From NCBI GenBank assembly GCA_028277845.1, contig JANQFL010000074.1, positions 1-64,000 of the forward strand: a DNA stretch of 64,000 nucleotides, in the 5' to 3' direction. Under the pieces are notes generated by a model. The model did not search any database, was not told the DNA's origin, and saw only the letters and a list, made by a program, of their open reading frames with translations. How positions within the stretch are numbered: the stretch's first letter is position 1; every line of letters starts with the position of its first letter. Source of the stretch: Sneathiellales bacterium (GTDB lineage: Bacteria > Pseudomonadota > Alphaproteobacteria > JANQFL01). Positions 9,238-20,505 of the stretch are shown in pieces. The position numbers and the translations under genes are program-made.

Positions 9238-9311
9238 AAGACAGGCTCCCCGTGAAGACCACCGCACAATAGTTGCCGCTACAGGAAATACCAGCGGTAG
9301 ATGGTGAAATT

Positions 9312-10238
9312 CTAGTACCCGCGATGCCGGTCGACGGGGTTCAACAATGGCCGGCCGGACAAGGCCGCGCGAATGTTCTCCAGTATCTGCGGCACGACAA
9401 ACTCGGGCAGTGAGTCGCCGGCATTGTGGGGCGTGACGGTAACGTTCGGATGACTCCAGTAGGGGTGATCGGCCGGCAGGGGTTCCTGGTTGAACACGTC
9501 CAATGTGGCGCTGGCGACGTGACCGGTTGCCAATGCAGCCAGAAGCGCCTCGTCGTCGACCAGCGGGCCACGTCCGATATTGATCAGGTGCGCGCCGGGG
9601 GGTAGGGCCGCAAGCGTCTGCGTGTTGATAATGCCGCGCGTCTCGGGTGTCAGCGGCAATACGCAAACCAGGAACCGGCAGGCGTTCAGAAACGCCTCAA
9701 GACCATCGTCGCCGTGATATCCCTGCACGCCGGCAATGGCTTTGGGCGAGCGCGACCAGCCGGCGATCTTGAAATCGAACACGGCCAGCTTGCAGGCGAT
9801 GTCCTGCCCGATGGTGCCGAGGCCGAGAATGCCGACCGTCGTCGACTGGGCATCGGGCGGCTCACGGTATTCCCAATGCCGCGCCGCCTGTTGGGCCGCG
9901 AGAACCGGCATTTCGCGAAACCGCCAGAGCACATGCAGCACGGCATATTCGCTCATACCGGCGGTCAGGCGGTCGTCGACGATCCGGCCGATGGGCACGT
10001 CCGGCAGGTCGGGATCGCGCACCACATGATCCACTCCGGCGCCGAGCGACATGACGGCTTTCAGGTTCTTGAACTGGGTCAGGGTGCCCGGGATGTGGTG
10101 CCAGACGATGGCGAACTCGATCTCGTCCGGATTGCCGAACTCGGGCCAGACCCGGAATTCCAGATCGGGGGCCGCGGCGCGAAGAGGCTCGACCCAAATG
10201 GGTCCGGTCGAACCCTGGTGGTAAAAAAGGATTGCCAT
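9312..10238 (-). CDS. ghrA: Glyoxylate/hydroxypyruvate reductase A-like dehydrogenase
   Basis: 308 aa from ATG at 10238 (an upstream ATG at 10253 adds five residues). A D-isomer 2-hydroxyacid dehydrogenase: the NAD(P)-binding loop is GILGLGTIGQDIA, the substrate/cofactor Arg lies in NIGRGPLVDD, the Glu lies in FNQEPL and the catalytic His lies in TVTPHNAG. Sequence character matches the GhrA subgroup, which reduces glyoxylate and hydroxypyruvate with NADPH. It is the last gene after yejF on the same strand (33-nt gap), so cotranscription is possible. Substrate assignment is by family. Confidence 0.82.
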   Translation of the reverse strand: MAILFYHQGSTGPIWVEPLRAAAPDLEFRVWPEFGNPDEIEFAIVWHHIPGTLTQFKNLKAVMSLGAGVDHVVRDPDLPDVPIGRIVDDRLTAGMSEYAVLHVLWRFREMPVLAAQQAARHWEYREPPDAQSTTVGILGLGTIGQDIACKLAVFDFKIAGWSRSPKAIAGVQGYHGDDGLEAFLNACRFLVCVLPLTPETRGIINTQTLAALPPGAHLINIGRGPLVDDEALLAALATGHVASATLDVFNQEPLPADHPYWSHPNVTVTPHNAGDSLPEFVVPQILENIRAALSGRPLLNPVDRHRGY

Positions 10239-10271
10239 GATTGCTGCTGCCAAGCGAAAGGGAGTGACACC

Positions 10272-11894
<1,623 letters not shown>

Positions 11895-11901
11895 GGCAGC
11901 C

Positions 11902-12972
11902 TCACGACGGCATCTTGCGCGGGTCGAAGGCGTCACGTACGGCTTCGCCGATGAAGATGAGCAGGCTGAGCATGATGGCGAGGACGGCAAAGGCCGTGAT
12001 GCCGAGCCACGGAGCATGAATGTTGGCCTTGCCCTGAGCCAGCAGCTCGCCGAGCGAAGGCGACCCCGGCGGCAGGCCGAACCCGAGGAAGTCGAGCGAA
12101 GTCAGGGTGGTGATCGAGCCGTTGAGGATGAACGGCGCGAAGGTCAGCGTCGCGACCATGGCGTTGGGGAGCAAATGCTTGAACATGATCTTTGCGTTGC
12201 TGACACCCAGCGCGCGGGCGGCGCGGACATACTCGAAATTACGGGCCCGCAGGAATTCGGCTCGCACCACGCCGACCAGCGCCATCCAACTGAACAACAG
12301 CATGATGCCCAGAAGCCACCAGAAATTGGGCTCGACCAGGCTGGCCAGGATGATCAGCAAGTACAGCACCGGCAGGCCCGACCAGATCTCGATGAAACGC
12401 TGGAATAACAGATCGGTCCAGCCGCCGAAATAGCCCTGCACGGCGCCGGCGGCAACGCCGACAATCGAACTGAAGACGGTCAGCACCAGGCCGAACAGGA
12501 CGGAAATGCGGAAGCCGTAGATCACCCTGGCCAGCACGTCACGGCCCTGGTCATCGGTGCCCAGCAAGTTTTCCGCCGTTGGTGGCGATGGCGCCGGGAC
12601 GGTCAGCTCCAGATTGATCGTGTCGTAGCTGTAGCGGATTGGCGGCCAAAGGATCCAGCCCTGTTTTTCGGCAATCAGTTCCGCCAGATATGGATCGCGG
12701 TAATCGGCCTCGGTCTCGAAGTCGCCGCCGAATGTGGTTTCCGGATAAGACACAAAGATTGGCGCGTAGAAGCCGCCGTCATAGGAAATCAGCAACGGCT
12801 TGTCGTTGGCGATGAAATCGGCGAACAAGGTGATGACGAACAGCACCAGGAACACCCACAATGACCACCAGCCGCGCCGGTTGGCCTTGAAGTTGTGCCA
12901 GCGCCGCCAGGTCAGCGGCGTGAGGCGCACGCCGAACAGTGTGTGACGGGTGGGGGATGCGGGAACCGTCAT
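11902..12972 (-). CDS. yejE: Peptide ABC transporter permease YejE-like
   Basis: 356 aa. TM1 lies at about residues 35-55, followed by a large periplasmic loop (~60-135) as in YejE, then a conserved [19 protein letters not shown] entry to the permease core with further TM segments. The EAA loop reads [20 protein letters not shown], the contact surface for the ATPase. It overlaps yejB by 4 nt (ATGA-type junction), supporting translational coupling and a 1:1 permease heterodimer in the inner membrane. Confidence 0.93.
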   Translation of the reverse strand: MTVPASPTRHTLFGVRLTPLTWRRWHNFKANRRGWWSLWVFLVLFVITLFADFIANDKPLLISYDGGFYAPIFVSYPETTFGGDFETEADYRDPYLAELIAEKQGWILWPPIRYSYDTINLELTVPAPSPPTAENLLGTDDQGRDVLARVIYGFRISVLFGLVLTVFSSIVGVAAGAVQGYFGGWTDLLFQRFIEIWSGLPVLYLLIILASLVEPNFWWLLGIMLLFSWMALVGVVRAEFLRARNFEYVRAARALGVSNAKIMFKHLLPNAMVATLTFAPFILNGSITTLTSLDFLGFGLPPGSPSLGELLAQGKANIHAPWLGITAFAVLAIMLSLLIFIGEAVRDAFDPRKMPS

Positions 12973-14087
12973 ACCGCCCGCGCCTCGAAGTCGATGCGGG
13001 GATCGATCACCGTGTACATCAGGTCACCGATCAGGCTCATGATTAGGCCGAGCAAGGTGAAGATGAAAAGGTTGCCGAAGATGATTGGGTAATCGCGGTT
13101 GATCACCGCTTCGAAACCCAACAGTCCCAGACCGTCCAGCGAAAAGATGATTTCGGTCAACATGGCGCCGGTAAACAGAATGCCGATGAAGGCGCTGGGG
13201 AAGCCGGCGATGACGATCAGCATGGCATTTCGGAAGACGTGGCCGTACAGCACCTGGTTCTCAGTCAGACCCTTGGCCCGCGCCGTCATGACGTAGAGTT
13301 TGTTGATTTCGTCGAGAAATGAATTCTTGGTCAGCATCGTCAGGGTGGCGAAGCCGCCGATGATCAGCGAAATGATCGGCAGGGTGATATGCCAGAAATA
13401 GTCGGCAATACGGGCCGGCCAGGACAACTCGTCCCAGTTCTCCGAAGTCAGGCCGCGCAACGGAAACCAATCGAGATAGCTGCCGCCGGCGAACAGCACG
13501 ATCAGCAGCACGGCGAACAGGAAACCCGGAATGGCGTAACCGACGACGATGAAACCCGATGTCCATACATCGAAGCGCGAACCGTCCCGGACCGCCTTGC
13601 GGATGCCGAGCGGGATCGACACCAGATAGACGATCAGCGTGGTCCACAGGCCGAGCGAAATGGAGACCGGCATCTTGTCGATGATGAGATCGATCACGCT
13701 GCGGTCACGGAAGTAGCTGTCGCCGAAATCCAGGCGCAGATAGTTGCCCATCATCAAAAAGAAACGCTCATGGGCCGGTTTGTCGAAGCCGAACTGTTTC
13801 TCCAGCGACTTGATGAACTCCGGATCGAGGCCTTGGGCGCCGCGGTACTTGCTGGTCACGTTCCCGCCGGTGCCGCCTTGGGGCTGCTGTCCGCCACCCA
13901 CGGTCTCGCCGCCGCCCGAACCGGCGATGCGCGAAGTGGCGCCGCCCACGGCCGTGCCCGTCACCTGGGCGATGATTTGTTCGACCGGACCGCCCGGCGC
14001 GAACTGTACGATGGCGAAATTGATCACCATGATCCCCAGCAAGGTGGGAATCATCAGCAGGAGGCGTCGGATGATGTATGCGAGCAA
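12969..14087 (-). CDS. yejB: Peptide ABC transporter permease YejB-like
   Basis: 372 aa. It starts [19 protein letters not shown], the usual first helix of DppB/YejB permeases, then [11 protein letters not shown]. Residues about 45-80 form a Gly/Gln/Thr-rich low-complexity stretch, a flexible periplasmic insert. The EAA-type loop [19 protein letters not shown] is intact, and five further TM segments follow to ~360. It forms the translocation pore with YejE. It lies 25 nt after the first binding-protein gene. Confidence 0.93.
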   Translation of the reverse strand: MLAYIIRRLLLMIPTLLGIMVINFAIVQFAPGGPVEQIIAQVTGTAVGGATSRIAGSGGGETVGGGQQPQGGTGGNVTSKYRGAQGLDPEFIKSLEKQFGFDKPAHERFFLMMGNYLRLDFGDSYFRDRSVIDLIIDKMPVSISLGLWTTLIVYLVSIPLGIRKAVRDGSRFDVWTSGFIVVGYAIPGFLFAVLLIVLFAGGSYLDWFPLRGLTSENWDELSWPARIADYFWHITLPIISLIIGGFATLTMLTKNSFLDEINKLYVMTARAKGLTENQVLYGHVFRNAMLIVIAGFPSAFIGILFTGAMLTEIIFSLDGLGLLGFEAVINRDYPIIFGNLFIFTLLGLIMSLIGDLMYTVIDPRIDFEARAV

Positions 14088-14112
14088 ACCGGTATCCTAT
14101 GCCAATTCACAT

Positions 14113-15999
14113 TCAGTTGTCGGCGCTGCGTGCCGCCTGCAGTGACTTGTCCTTGTCCCGGTCGAACCACCAAGTATCAAAGATGCCACGGTCGTAGTTC
14201 GGTTTTTTGTCGGGCCAGCCGAATTTGTCCCAGAACGCGATGGTGTGCGCGCCTTTGAACCAATGGGGGACCACGTAATGGTTCCACATCAACACCCGGT
14301 CCAGTGCCCGTGCAGCGGTCACAAGTTCTTCACGGTTGCCGGCCTTGACCAGCATTCCCACCAAAGCGTCGACGACGGGACTCTTGATCCCCGCCAGGTT
14401 GGCGGATCCGATTTGCTCCGCGTAGTCGCTGCCCCAGTAATTCTGTTGCTCCAGGCCCGGCGTGAGCGGCTGGATGTAGCGCCGGGTCGTGACGTCGAAA
14501 TCGAATTCTCGCATGCGGTTTTCGAAATTGGCGACGTCGACGATCCGCATGCGGGCATTGATGCCCAGGCGCTTCAGATTTCTGACATAGGGCGCGATGA
14601 TGCGCTCGAACGACCGTTCATACATGAGGAATTCCATGGTGAATTCCTGTCCCGCGGCATTGCGTAGCGAGCCGTCCTTGATGCGCCAGCCGGCGGCCTT
14701 CAACAGCTTTGTCGCCTTACGGAGATTTTCCCGGATTTTGCCGGACCCGTCCGTCGTCGCCGGGACGAATGCGGACTTGAACACACCATCGGGTACCTGG
14801 CCGCGATAGGGCTCGAGCAGCGCCAACTCCGCCGGTGTCGGCGGACCCTTTGCGGCGAGTTCCGAGTTTTCGAACATGCTCGTGGTACGCTCATAGAGCC
14901 CGTGGAACAGGGTTTTGTTGGTCCATTCGAAGTCGAAGGCCAGTCCCAGCGCTTCACGCACCCGGGAGTCGGCGAATTTCGTTCGCCTGTTGTTGAGGAA
15001 AAACGCCTGGACGCCCGACGGCGTTTCGTCCTTCAGTGTGCGGCGCTGAATCCAGCCCTTCTGCACGGCCGGTTTGGGGTCGTATTCGATGGCCCAGGCT
15101 TTCGACGTGAACTCTTCTCGGAAGTCATATTCGCCGGCGAAAAACGCTTCCCGGGCGATGCCCCGGTCGCGGTAGTAGTCGACGCGGATGGCGTCGAAGT
15201 TCCAGCGCCCCCGGTTGACCGGCAAATCGCGGCCCCAATAGTCGGGATTGCGTCGAAATGTGACGGATCGGCCCGGTTTGACATCGGTGATCACGTACGG
15301 CCCGCTGTTGACGGGCGGTTCCAGCGTCGATTTGGCGAAATCACGGGATGACCAGTATGCCTTGGACAGGATCGGCATGCCGGCGGCGAACAGCGGCAGG
15401 TCCCTGACCGCCGCCCCTGCCCTGAACGTAAACCGCACCACCTTCGGAGTGAGCGCGGTGACCGACTCGAAATCCTTGTATCGGACTTTGAATTGCGGTG
15501 CGCCCTTGCTGAGCAGGGTCTCGTAGGAAAACGCCACATCGTCCGCCGTGATGGGCGAACCGTCGGACCAGCGGGCTTGAGGACGGATGGTAAAACTGAC
15601 CCACGTTCGGTCGTCGGCCATTTCGACGGACTCGGCGATCAGGCCGTACACGGCATCCGCCTCGTCGTCGGCCCGCGCCATCAGTGTGTCGTAGACCATT
15701 TCGCCGCCACCGTCCCTCAGAAGCATGCTGCTCGGGGCGACGCCCTTCAGGATGAACGGATTGAGGCTGTCATAACTGCCGATGCCGCGCAGCCGCATGA
15801 CGCCGCCCTTGGGGGCGTTCGGGTTGACGTAGTCGAAATGGGTGAAGCCGGCGCCGTATTTCAGATCGCCGAAAGTGGACAGGCCATGGCTAACCGTCGA
15901 GCCGGTGGCCCACACACGATCGGCCGCGCCCGATAGACCGGCGACAAGCAAGCCTGCAGAGAGTGCGACGGCCGCTGGGTACCGCATGGCCCGAATCAT
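14113..15999 (-). CDS. yejA: Peptide ABC transporter substrate-binding protein, YejA-like (copy 1)
   Basis: 628 aa. A signal peptide covers about the first 30 residues (a second ATG four codons later is possible). SBP_bac_5 family features include LKYGAGFTHFDYVNPNAPKGG near the N-terminus, typical of YejA, then SLNPFILKG, WSDGSPITADDVAFS and DFEWTNKTLFHGLYERT. It binds oligopeptides in the periplasm and passes them to YejBE. It sits between a second, similar binding protein and yejB, all on the same strand with short gaps. Confidence 0.92.
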   Translation of the reverse strand: MIRAMRYPAAVALSAGLLVAGLSGAADRVWATGSTVSHGLSTFGDLKYGAGFTHFDYVNPNAPKGGVMRLRGIGSYDSLNPFILKGVAPSSMLLRDGGGEMVYDTLMARADDEADAVYGLIAESVEMADDRTWVSFTIRPQARWSDGSPITADDVAFSYETLLSKGAPQFKVRYKDFESVTALTPKVVRFTFRAGAAVRDLPLFAAGMPILSKAYWSSRDFAKSTLEPPVNSGPYVITDVKPGRSVTFRRNPDYWGRDLPVNRGRWNFDAIRVDYYRDRGIAREAFFAGEYDFREEFTSKAWAIEYDPKPAVQKGWIQRRTLKDETPSGVQAFFLNNRRTKFADSRVREALGLAFDFEWTNKTLFHGLYERTTSMFENSELAAKGPPTPAELALLEPYRGQVPDGVFKSAFVPATTDGSGKIRENLRKATKLLKAAGWRIKDGSLRNAAGQEFTMEFLMYERSFERIIAPYVRNLKRLGINARMRIVDVANFENRMREFDFDVTTRRYIQPLTPGLEQQNYWGSDYAEQIGSANLAGIKSPVVDALVGMLVKAGNREELVTAARALDRVLMWNHYVVPHWFKGAHTIAFWDKFGWPDKKPNYDRGIFDTWWFDRDKDKSLQAARSADN

Positions 16000-16024
16000 A
16001 ACAAATCGAAAGGCTTAGTCCCTA

Positions 16025-17866
16025 CTAATTCTTTGCTTTACCGGCATTCTGTTCCAACTTGGCCGCTTTTTCCGGATCATACCACCAGGTCAGAATATCG
16101 ACGCCGTAGCGGGCGATTTTGTCCGGGCGCCCAAATTTGTTCCAGAAGGCGAAGCGGTCCTTGGGAGCGTATAGTTGTGGAATGACATAATGACCCCACA
16201 ACAGCACCCGGTCCAATGCGCGTGTCGCCGTGATCAGGGTATCCCGGTCCGTGGCAAAAATGACTTGGTCGATCAAAGCGTCAACGACAGGGTCCTTGAT
16301 GCCGATGACGTTCCTGCTGCCGGGCCGGTCGGCCGCGGCGGAGCCCCAAAACTCCCGTTGTTCATTGCCGGGTGATTCAGATTGCGGGAACACCGACGTA
16401 ATGACATCGAACTGATAGTCCCGTACCCGGTTCTGGTACTGCGCGACGTCAACCAGGCGGACCCTGCCTTCGATACCCAGCCGCTTCAAGTTCTGAATAA
16501 TCGGCTGAATGATGCGTACGGACGATTGCTGGATGGCCATGAACTCTATTTCCAGCGGTTTGCCGGTTTCCGGGTCGATCAGTTTCTTGTCCTTGAGTAC
16601 CCAGCCACCCTTTTTCAGTATTTTCAGCGCCGTCCGCAGATTTTTGCGAATACCGCCTTTCCCCTCCGTCACCGGCGGCATGTATTCCTTTGTGAACACT
16701 TCCGGTGGCAGTTGATCGCGGAACGGCTCCAAAAGTACAAGTTCTTCCTTGGACGGCAGCCCGCGTGAGGCCAGGACCGAGTTCTGGAAGTAGCTCTTGG
16801 GCCGGGCATATTGATTGTAGAACAATGTCTTGTTCGACCATTCGAAATCGTAGGCGTATGCGAGTGCTTCCCGCAAAGCCCGGCTTTGGAACTTCTTTTT
16901 CCTCAGATTGAAGGCAAACCCTTGAAGGCCCGTGGGCCGGCCGTGGACAAATTCTTCGACCGTGACCAAACCTTTCTTGACGGCCGGGAAATCGTAACCG
17001 GTCGCCCAGCGTTTGGCGGAGTTTTCGGACCAGTAGTCGAACTCCCATGCCTTGAACGCTTCCAACTGGACATCCCGGTCGCGGTAGTATTCGTAGGTGA
17101 GGGTATCGAAATTGTTGCGGCCGTTGTTGACGGGTAAGTCGGCGCCCCAATAGTCCTTGACCCTTTCATAGGTGATCGAGCGGCCGGCCTCCATGCGAAG
17201 AACCCGGTACGGACCGCTGCCGAGCGGGGTTTCGAGTGTCGTGGCCTCAAAGTTCCGGTCTTTGAAATACGCCTCGGGCAATACCGGCAACTGACCCATG
17301 ATTTGCGGCAATTCCCGGTTTGGCGGGCCGGTAAAGTGGAACTTGACCTTGTGGTCACCCAGTTTTTCGGCCTTGGACACGTTGGCGTAATAAAATCTGT
17401 ATTGCGGCGCGCCCTTGGATTTAAGGATATCGAAACTGAAAACGACGTCGTCGGCCGTGATAGTGGTGCCGTCATGCCATTTCGCCCGGGGGTTCAGATT
17501 GAAGGCGACCCAGGAATTATCGTCCGGCACTTCAACGGATTCCGCGATCAAACCGTACTCCGTCGACGGATCGTCGAAAGTCTGCGTCATCAGTGCTTCG
17601 AACATCAGACTGATACCGGCGGCCGAAACGCCCTTGATAACAAAGGGGTTCAGAGTATCGAACGTGCCCGTTGCGGCGAGTTTGAGATTGCCGCCCCTGG
17701 GCGCATCGGGACTGGCATAGTCCAGATGAGTGAAGTCGGGTCCGTATTTCGGCGCCCCGATCAAGGACAGAGCGAAGACCGTTTTCACGTGGCTCTCGGC
17801 GATCGCCGGGAGAGGGGCTGTCAACAGTCCGAGTGCTACTGCGATCAGGAGCGGTTTGCGGATCAT
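16025..17866 (-). CDS. Peptide ABC transporter substrate-binding protein, YejA-like (copy 2)
   Basis: 613 aa from the ATG at 17866, preceded by AAGGAAA on the minus strand. The signal peptide ends near AIAESH. It shares the block structure of the downstream copy: PKYGPDFTHLDYASPDAPRGG, TLNPFVIKG, WHDGTTITADDVVFS, and the DFEWSNKTLFYNQYARP segment. The copies are clearly paralogous but well diverged, so this is an old duplication. It is intact and separated by 25 nt from copy 1. Two binding proteins sharing one YejBEF pump would widen the peptide range; that is inference. Confidence 0.9.
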   Translation of the reverse strand: MIRKPLLIAVALGLLTAPLPAIAESHVKTVFALSLIGAPKYGPDFTHLDYASPDAPRGGNLKLAATGTFDTLNPFVIKGVSAAGISLMFEALMTQTFDDPSTEYGLIAESVEVPDDNSWVAFNLNPRAKWHDGTTITADDVVFSFDILKSKGAPQYRFYYANVSKAEKLGDHKVKFHFTGPPNRELPQIMGQLPVLPEAYFKDRNFEATTLETPLGSGPYRVLRMEAGRSITYERVKDYWGADLPVNNGRNNFDTLTYEYYRDRDVQLEAFKAWEFDYWSENSAKRWATGYDFPAVKKGLVTVEEFVHGRPTGLQGFAFNLRKKKFQSRALREALAYAYDFEWSNKTLFYNQYARPKSYFQNSVLASRGLPSKEELVLLEPFRDQLPPEVFTKEYMPPVTEGKGGIRKNLRTALKILKKGGWVLKDKKLIDPETGKPLEIEFMAIQQSSVRIIQPIIQNLKRLGIEGRVRLVDVAQYQNRVRDYQFDVITSVFPQSESPGNEQREFWGSAAADRPGSRNVIGIKDPVVDALIDQVIFATDRDTLITATRALDRVLLWGHYVIPQLYAPKDRFAFWNKFGRPDKIARYGVDILTWWYDPEKAAKLEQNAGKAKN

Positions 17867-17941
17867 CGCCAATTTCCTTTTTGTGGTCTCCCCAGCCTCG
17901 TCAGCCATATGGGATCATCAATGTGTCGGGATCAAGGCTGA

Positions 17942-18721
17942 TCACGGGGCGTTGATTATCGCTAAGGCCTTATTATGCAGGGATTTATCGCCCGCCGCGA
18001 CCACCTTGCCGTCGCTTTCCATGGTCAGGGCGCGGCCCTGCCAGTCGGTCATGACGCCGCCGGCGCCCTCGATGACGGGGATCAGGGCGAAATAGTCGTA
18101 GACGTTCATGCCGGCCTCGACCACCAGGTCGACGAATCCGGCGGCCAGCAGGCCGAAGGCATAACAATCGGCGCCGTAGCGGAACAACCGGACCTGGTTT
18201 TTCAGTGCCTGGTACCGGTCCTGGTCGGCGCCCGTGAACCATTCCGGCGCCGTGGTGTACAGGGTGGCCAGGTCCAGGTCGGTGCACGGCCGGGCGGTGA
18301 TGGTCTCGCCGTTCAGGGTGGTCGGCTGGCCGGCAATACCAAGCCAGCGCTCGCGGCTGATGGGCTGGTCGATGATGCCGACGACCGGCTTGCCGCGGTG
18401 GGCGAGGGCGATCAGCGTGCCGAATACCGGTTCGCCGGTCATGAAACCGGCCGTGCCGTCGATCGGGTCGATGATCCATACCCATTCGGCATCGGGCCGG
18501 TCGGCGCCGAACTCCTCGCCGATGACACCGTGATCGGGATGATGGGCGGCGATCCGTTCGCGGATCGCCGTTTCGGCGTCACGGTCGGCCAGGGTGACGG
18601 GGCTTTTGTCGGGCTTGATGTCGACCGGAACGGGCACGCGGAAATACCGGCGAATGACGTCGCCGGCGGTATCCGCCAGTTCGTGGGCCAGTGCGGTGAA
18701 TTCGGGAACCCGGTCGGTCAT
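17942..18721 (-). CDS. hisN: Histidinol-phosphatase, inositol monophosphatase family
   Basis: 259 aa from ATG at 18721. Metal-site motifs of the Mg-dependent IMPase superfamily are present: GEEFGAD (E of motif 1), WIIDPIDGTAGF (DPIDGT, motif 2) and the C-terminal EGAGGVMTDWQG. Alphaproteobacteria commonly use this HisN-type enzyme for the histidinol-phosphate step of histidine synthesis. The alternatives are inositol- or nucleotide-phosphatases of the same fold. No other his genes are adjacent. 25 nt downstream of the cytochrome gene, same strand. Confidence 0.8.
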   Translation of the reverse strand: MTDRVPEFTALAHELADTAGDVIRRYFRVPVPVDIKPDKSPVTLADRDAETAIRERIAAHHPDHGVIGEEFGADRPDAEWVWIIDPIDGTAGFMTGEPVFGTLIALAHRGKPVVGIIDQPISRERWLGIAGQPTTLNGETITARPCTDLDLATLYTTAPEWFTGADQDRYQALKNQVRLFRYGADCYAFGLLAAGFVDLVVEAGMNVYDYFALIPVIEGAGGVMTDWQGRALTMESDGKVVAAGDKSLHNKALAIINAP

Positions 18722-18746
18722 GGCCTGGGCTCCGATCGCTTGCCGG

Positions 18747-19292
18747 TTATTCGGCCGGCAGCGGCAACGGCGAGTCGCTGGCCTCCCGCAGGAAGGCGAT
18801 GACCGCGGCGACATCCTCGGGCTTCTTCAGACCGGCGAAGGCCATTTTTGTTCCCGGTGCGAATTCCTTGGGCTTTGTCAGGAAAGCGGCCAAATCTTCG
18901 AAACCCCATTCTCCGCCCATGTCTTTGAGAACACCCGAGTATTTAAAGGCGGCGTTGCCCGCCTTCGGGCCGCCGACAATACCGTAGAGATTGGGACCGA
19001 CCTTGTTCTTGCCGTCCTTGTCGAAGCCGTGGCAGGCGGCGCATTTCTTGAACACCTTGGCGCCGCGCGCCGGATCGGCGGCGGCCAGCAGGGCGCCCAG
19101 GCTGGCGCCTTCCGGCTCGTCCGAAGCGGTCTCTTCGGCCTCTTCCTCTTCATCCGCGCCTTCCACCACGTAGGCGGCCGTTTCCGGTACCGTCGGCGCC
19201 ACCACCACGTCGACGGCGTTGTGCATGACGATGACGAACAGGAGAGAGGCCAGCAAAGCCCCGGCGATCTTGTTGAATTCGAACAGATCCAT
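18747..19292 (-). CDS. Membrane-anchored cytochrome c (CycM-like)
   Basis: 181 aa from ATG at 19292. An uncleaved N-terminal anchor (about residues 8-30) is followed by an acidic Glu/Ala-rich linker (~45-70), then a class I cytochrome c domain with CAACH haem attachment, KVGPNLYGIVG after it, and KMAFAGLKKPEDVAAVIAFL, which supplies the axial Met. This arrangement resembles CycM/c552-type cytochromes that pass electrons from complex III to aa3 oxidase. Divergent from pheA. A respiratory role is inferred from the family. Confidence 0.88.
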   Translation of the reverse strand: MDLFEFNKIAGALLASLLFVIVMHNAVDVVVAPTVPETAAYVVEGADEEEEAEETASDEPEGASLGALLAAADPARGAKVFKKCAACHGFDKDGKNKVGPNLYGIVGGPKAGNAAFKYSGVLKDMGGEWGFEDLAAFLTKPKEFAPGTKMAFAGLKKPEDVAAVIAFLREASDSPLPLPAE

Positions 19293-19531
19293 CACGAATT
19301 TCCTCGGCAAATGGCGCGCACGGGCGGCGGCGGGAATGTAACGGCAACACGGTGGTGAAGGCAAGCCAAACAGGGCACGAAAACCGCTCGAAATCGGGCC
19401 ATTTGCCCCATCCGGTAGCGCCGTCTGCGCATTTCGCCCGGTTTCGTTGACAGTTTGCGGTCCGCTGCCGATACTCCGGCCTCTTGGGCTGCGTCAGCCC
19501 GCCATACCTGAATACGAAATTCTTGAGACCC

Positions 19532-20419
19532 ATGACCGAGCAATCCCATCCGACCGCATCCGCCGATCCCACAGCCGATCCGGGCCAGGTGATCGCGTTC
19601 CAGGGCGTTCCGGGGGCCTACTCCCATCTGGCCTGCCGGGAGGCGTATCCCGACCTCTCACCGGTTTCCTGCGAGTCGTTTGAAGACGCGTTTGCCATGG
19701 TCAAGGAAGGCCGGGCGGGGCTCGGCATGATTCCCATCGAAAACTCGGTGGCCGGACGGGTCGCCGACATCCACCATCTGCTGCCCGACTCCGGCCTGCA
19801 CATCATCGGCGAGCACTTCCAGCGTGTGCGCCATCAGTTGCTGGCCGTGCCGGGCACCAAGATCGAGGATCTGAAGGTGGTGCACAGCCACCAGCAGGCT
19901 CTGTCCCAGTGCCGTCAGATGACCCGGGATCTCGGTCTGGAGACCATGGTTCACGCCGATACGGCCGGCGCCGCCAAGGAAGTGGCCGAACGCGGCGACC
20001 CAGCCCACGGCGCCATCGCGTCATCCCTGGCCGGCGAGACCTATGGCCTGGCCACCTTGCGCAGCCACCTTGAAGACGTCATCGGCAACACCACCCGGTT
20101 CGTCGTCATGGCGCAGCGGCCGTCCGAGCCCGACCCCCACGCCGGGCCCGCCATGACCACGTTCGTCTTTCAGGTGCGCAACGTGCCGGCGGCGCTCTAC
20201 AAGGCCATGGGCGGGTTCGCCACCAACGGCGTCAACATGGTCAAGCTGGAAAGCTACCAGTTGGGCGGTCAGTTCACGGCGACCCAGTTTTACGCCGACA
20301 TCGAAGGCCACCCGGCCCAGAAGAACGTCGAACGGGCGCTGGAGGAACTGCAGTTCTTCTGCACCAAACTGAAGCTTCTCGGCGTCTACCCGGCCCACCC
20401 ATACCGACACGAATCCTGA
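19532..20419 (+). CDS. pheA: Prephenate dehydratase
   Basis: 295 aa from ATG at 19532. The catalytic dehydratase domain starts with IAFQGVPGAYSH and has MIPIENSVAGRV and the Thr-Arg-Phe catalytic motif in NTTRFVVMA. A C-terminal ACT domain follows (ALYKAMGGFATNGVNMVKLESY). The usual phenylalanine-binding ESRP motif reads ESYQ here, which I believe is common among alphaproteobacterial homologues. The enzyme converts prephenate to phenylpyruvate. No chorismate mutase domain is fused, so that step is separate. Upstream spacing suggests its own promoter. Confidence 0.93.
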   Translation: MTEQSHPTASADPTADPGQVIAFQGVPGAYSHLACREAYPDLSPVSCESFEDAFAMVKEGRAGLGMIPIENSVAGRVADIHHLLPDSGLHIIGEHFQRVRHQLLAVPGTKIEDLKVVHSHQQALSQCRQMTRDLGLETMVHADTAGAAKEVAERGDPAHGAIASSLAGETYGLATLRSHLEDVIGNTTRFVVMAQRPSEPDPHAGPAMTTFVFQVRNVPAALYKAMGGFATNGVNMVKLESYQLGGQFTATQFYADIEGHPAQKNVERALEELQFFCTKLKLLGVYPAHPYRHES

Positions 20420-20505
20420 CGCATTCAGGATAAAAACGGTACTTGGGCGCTGGTAATTTCCGGGCTCGAAGCATTCTAACGTGAATAAAACGGGGAGACG
20501 CGGGC

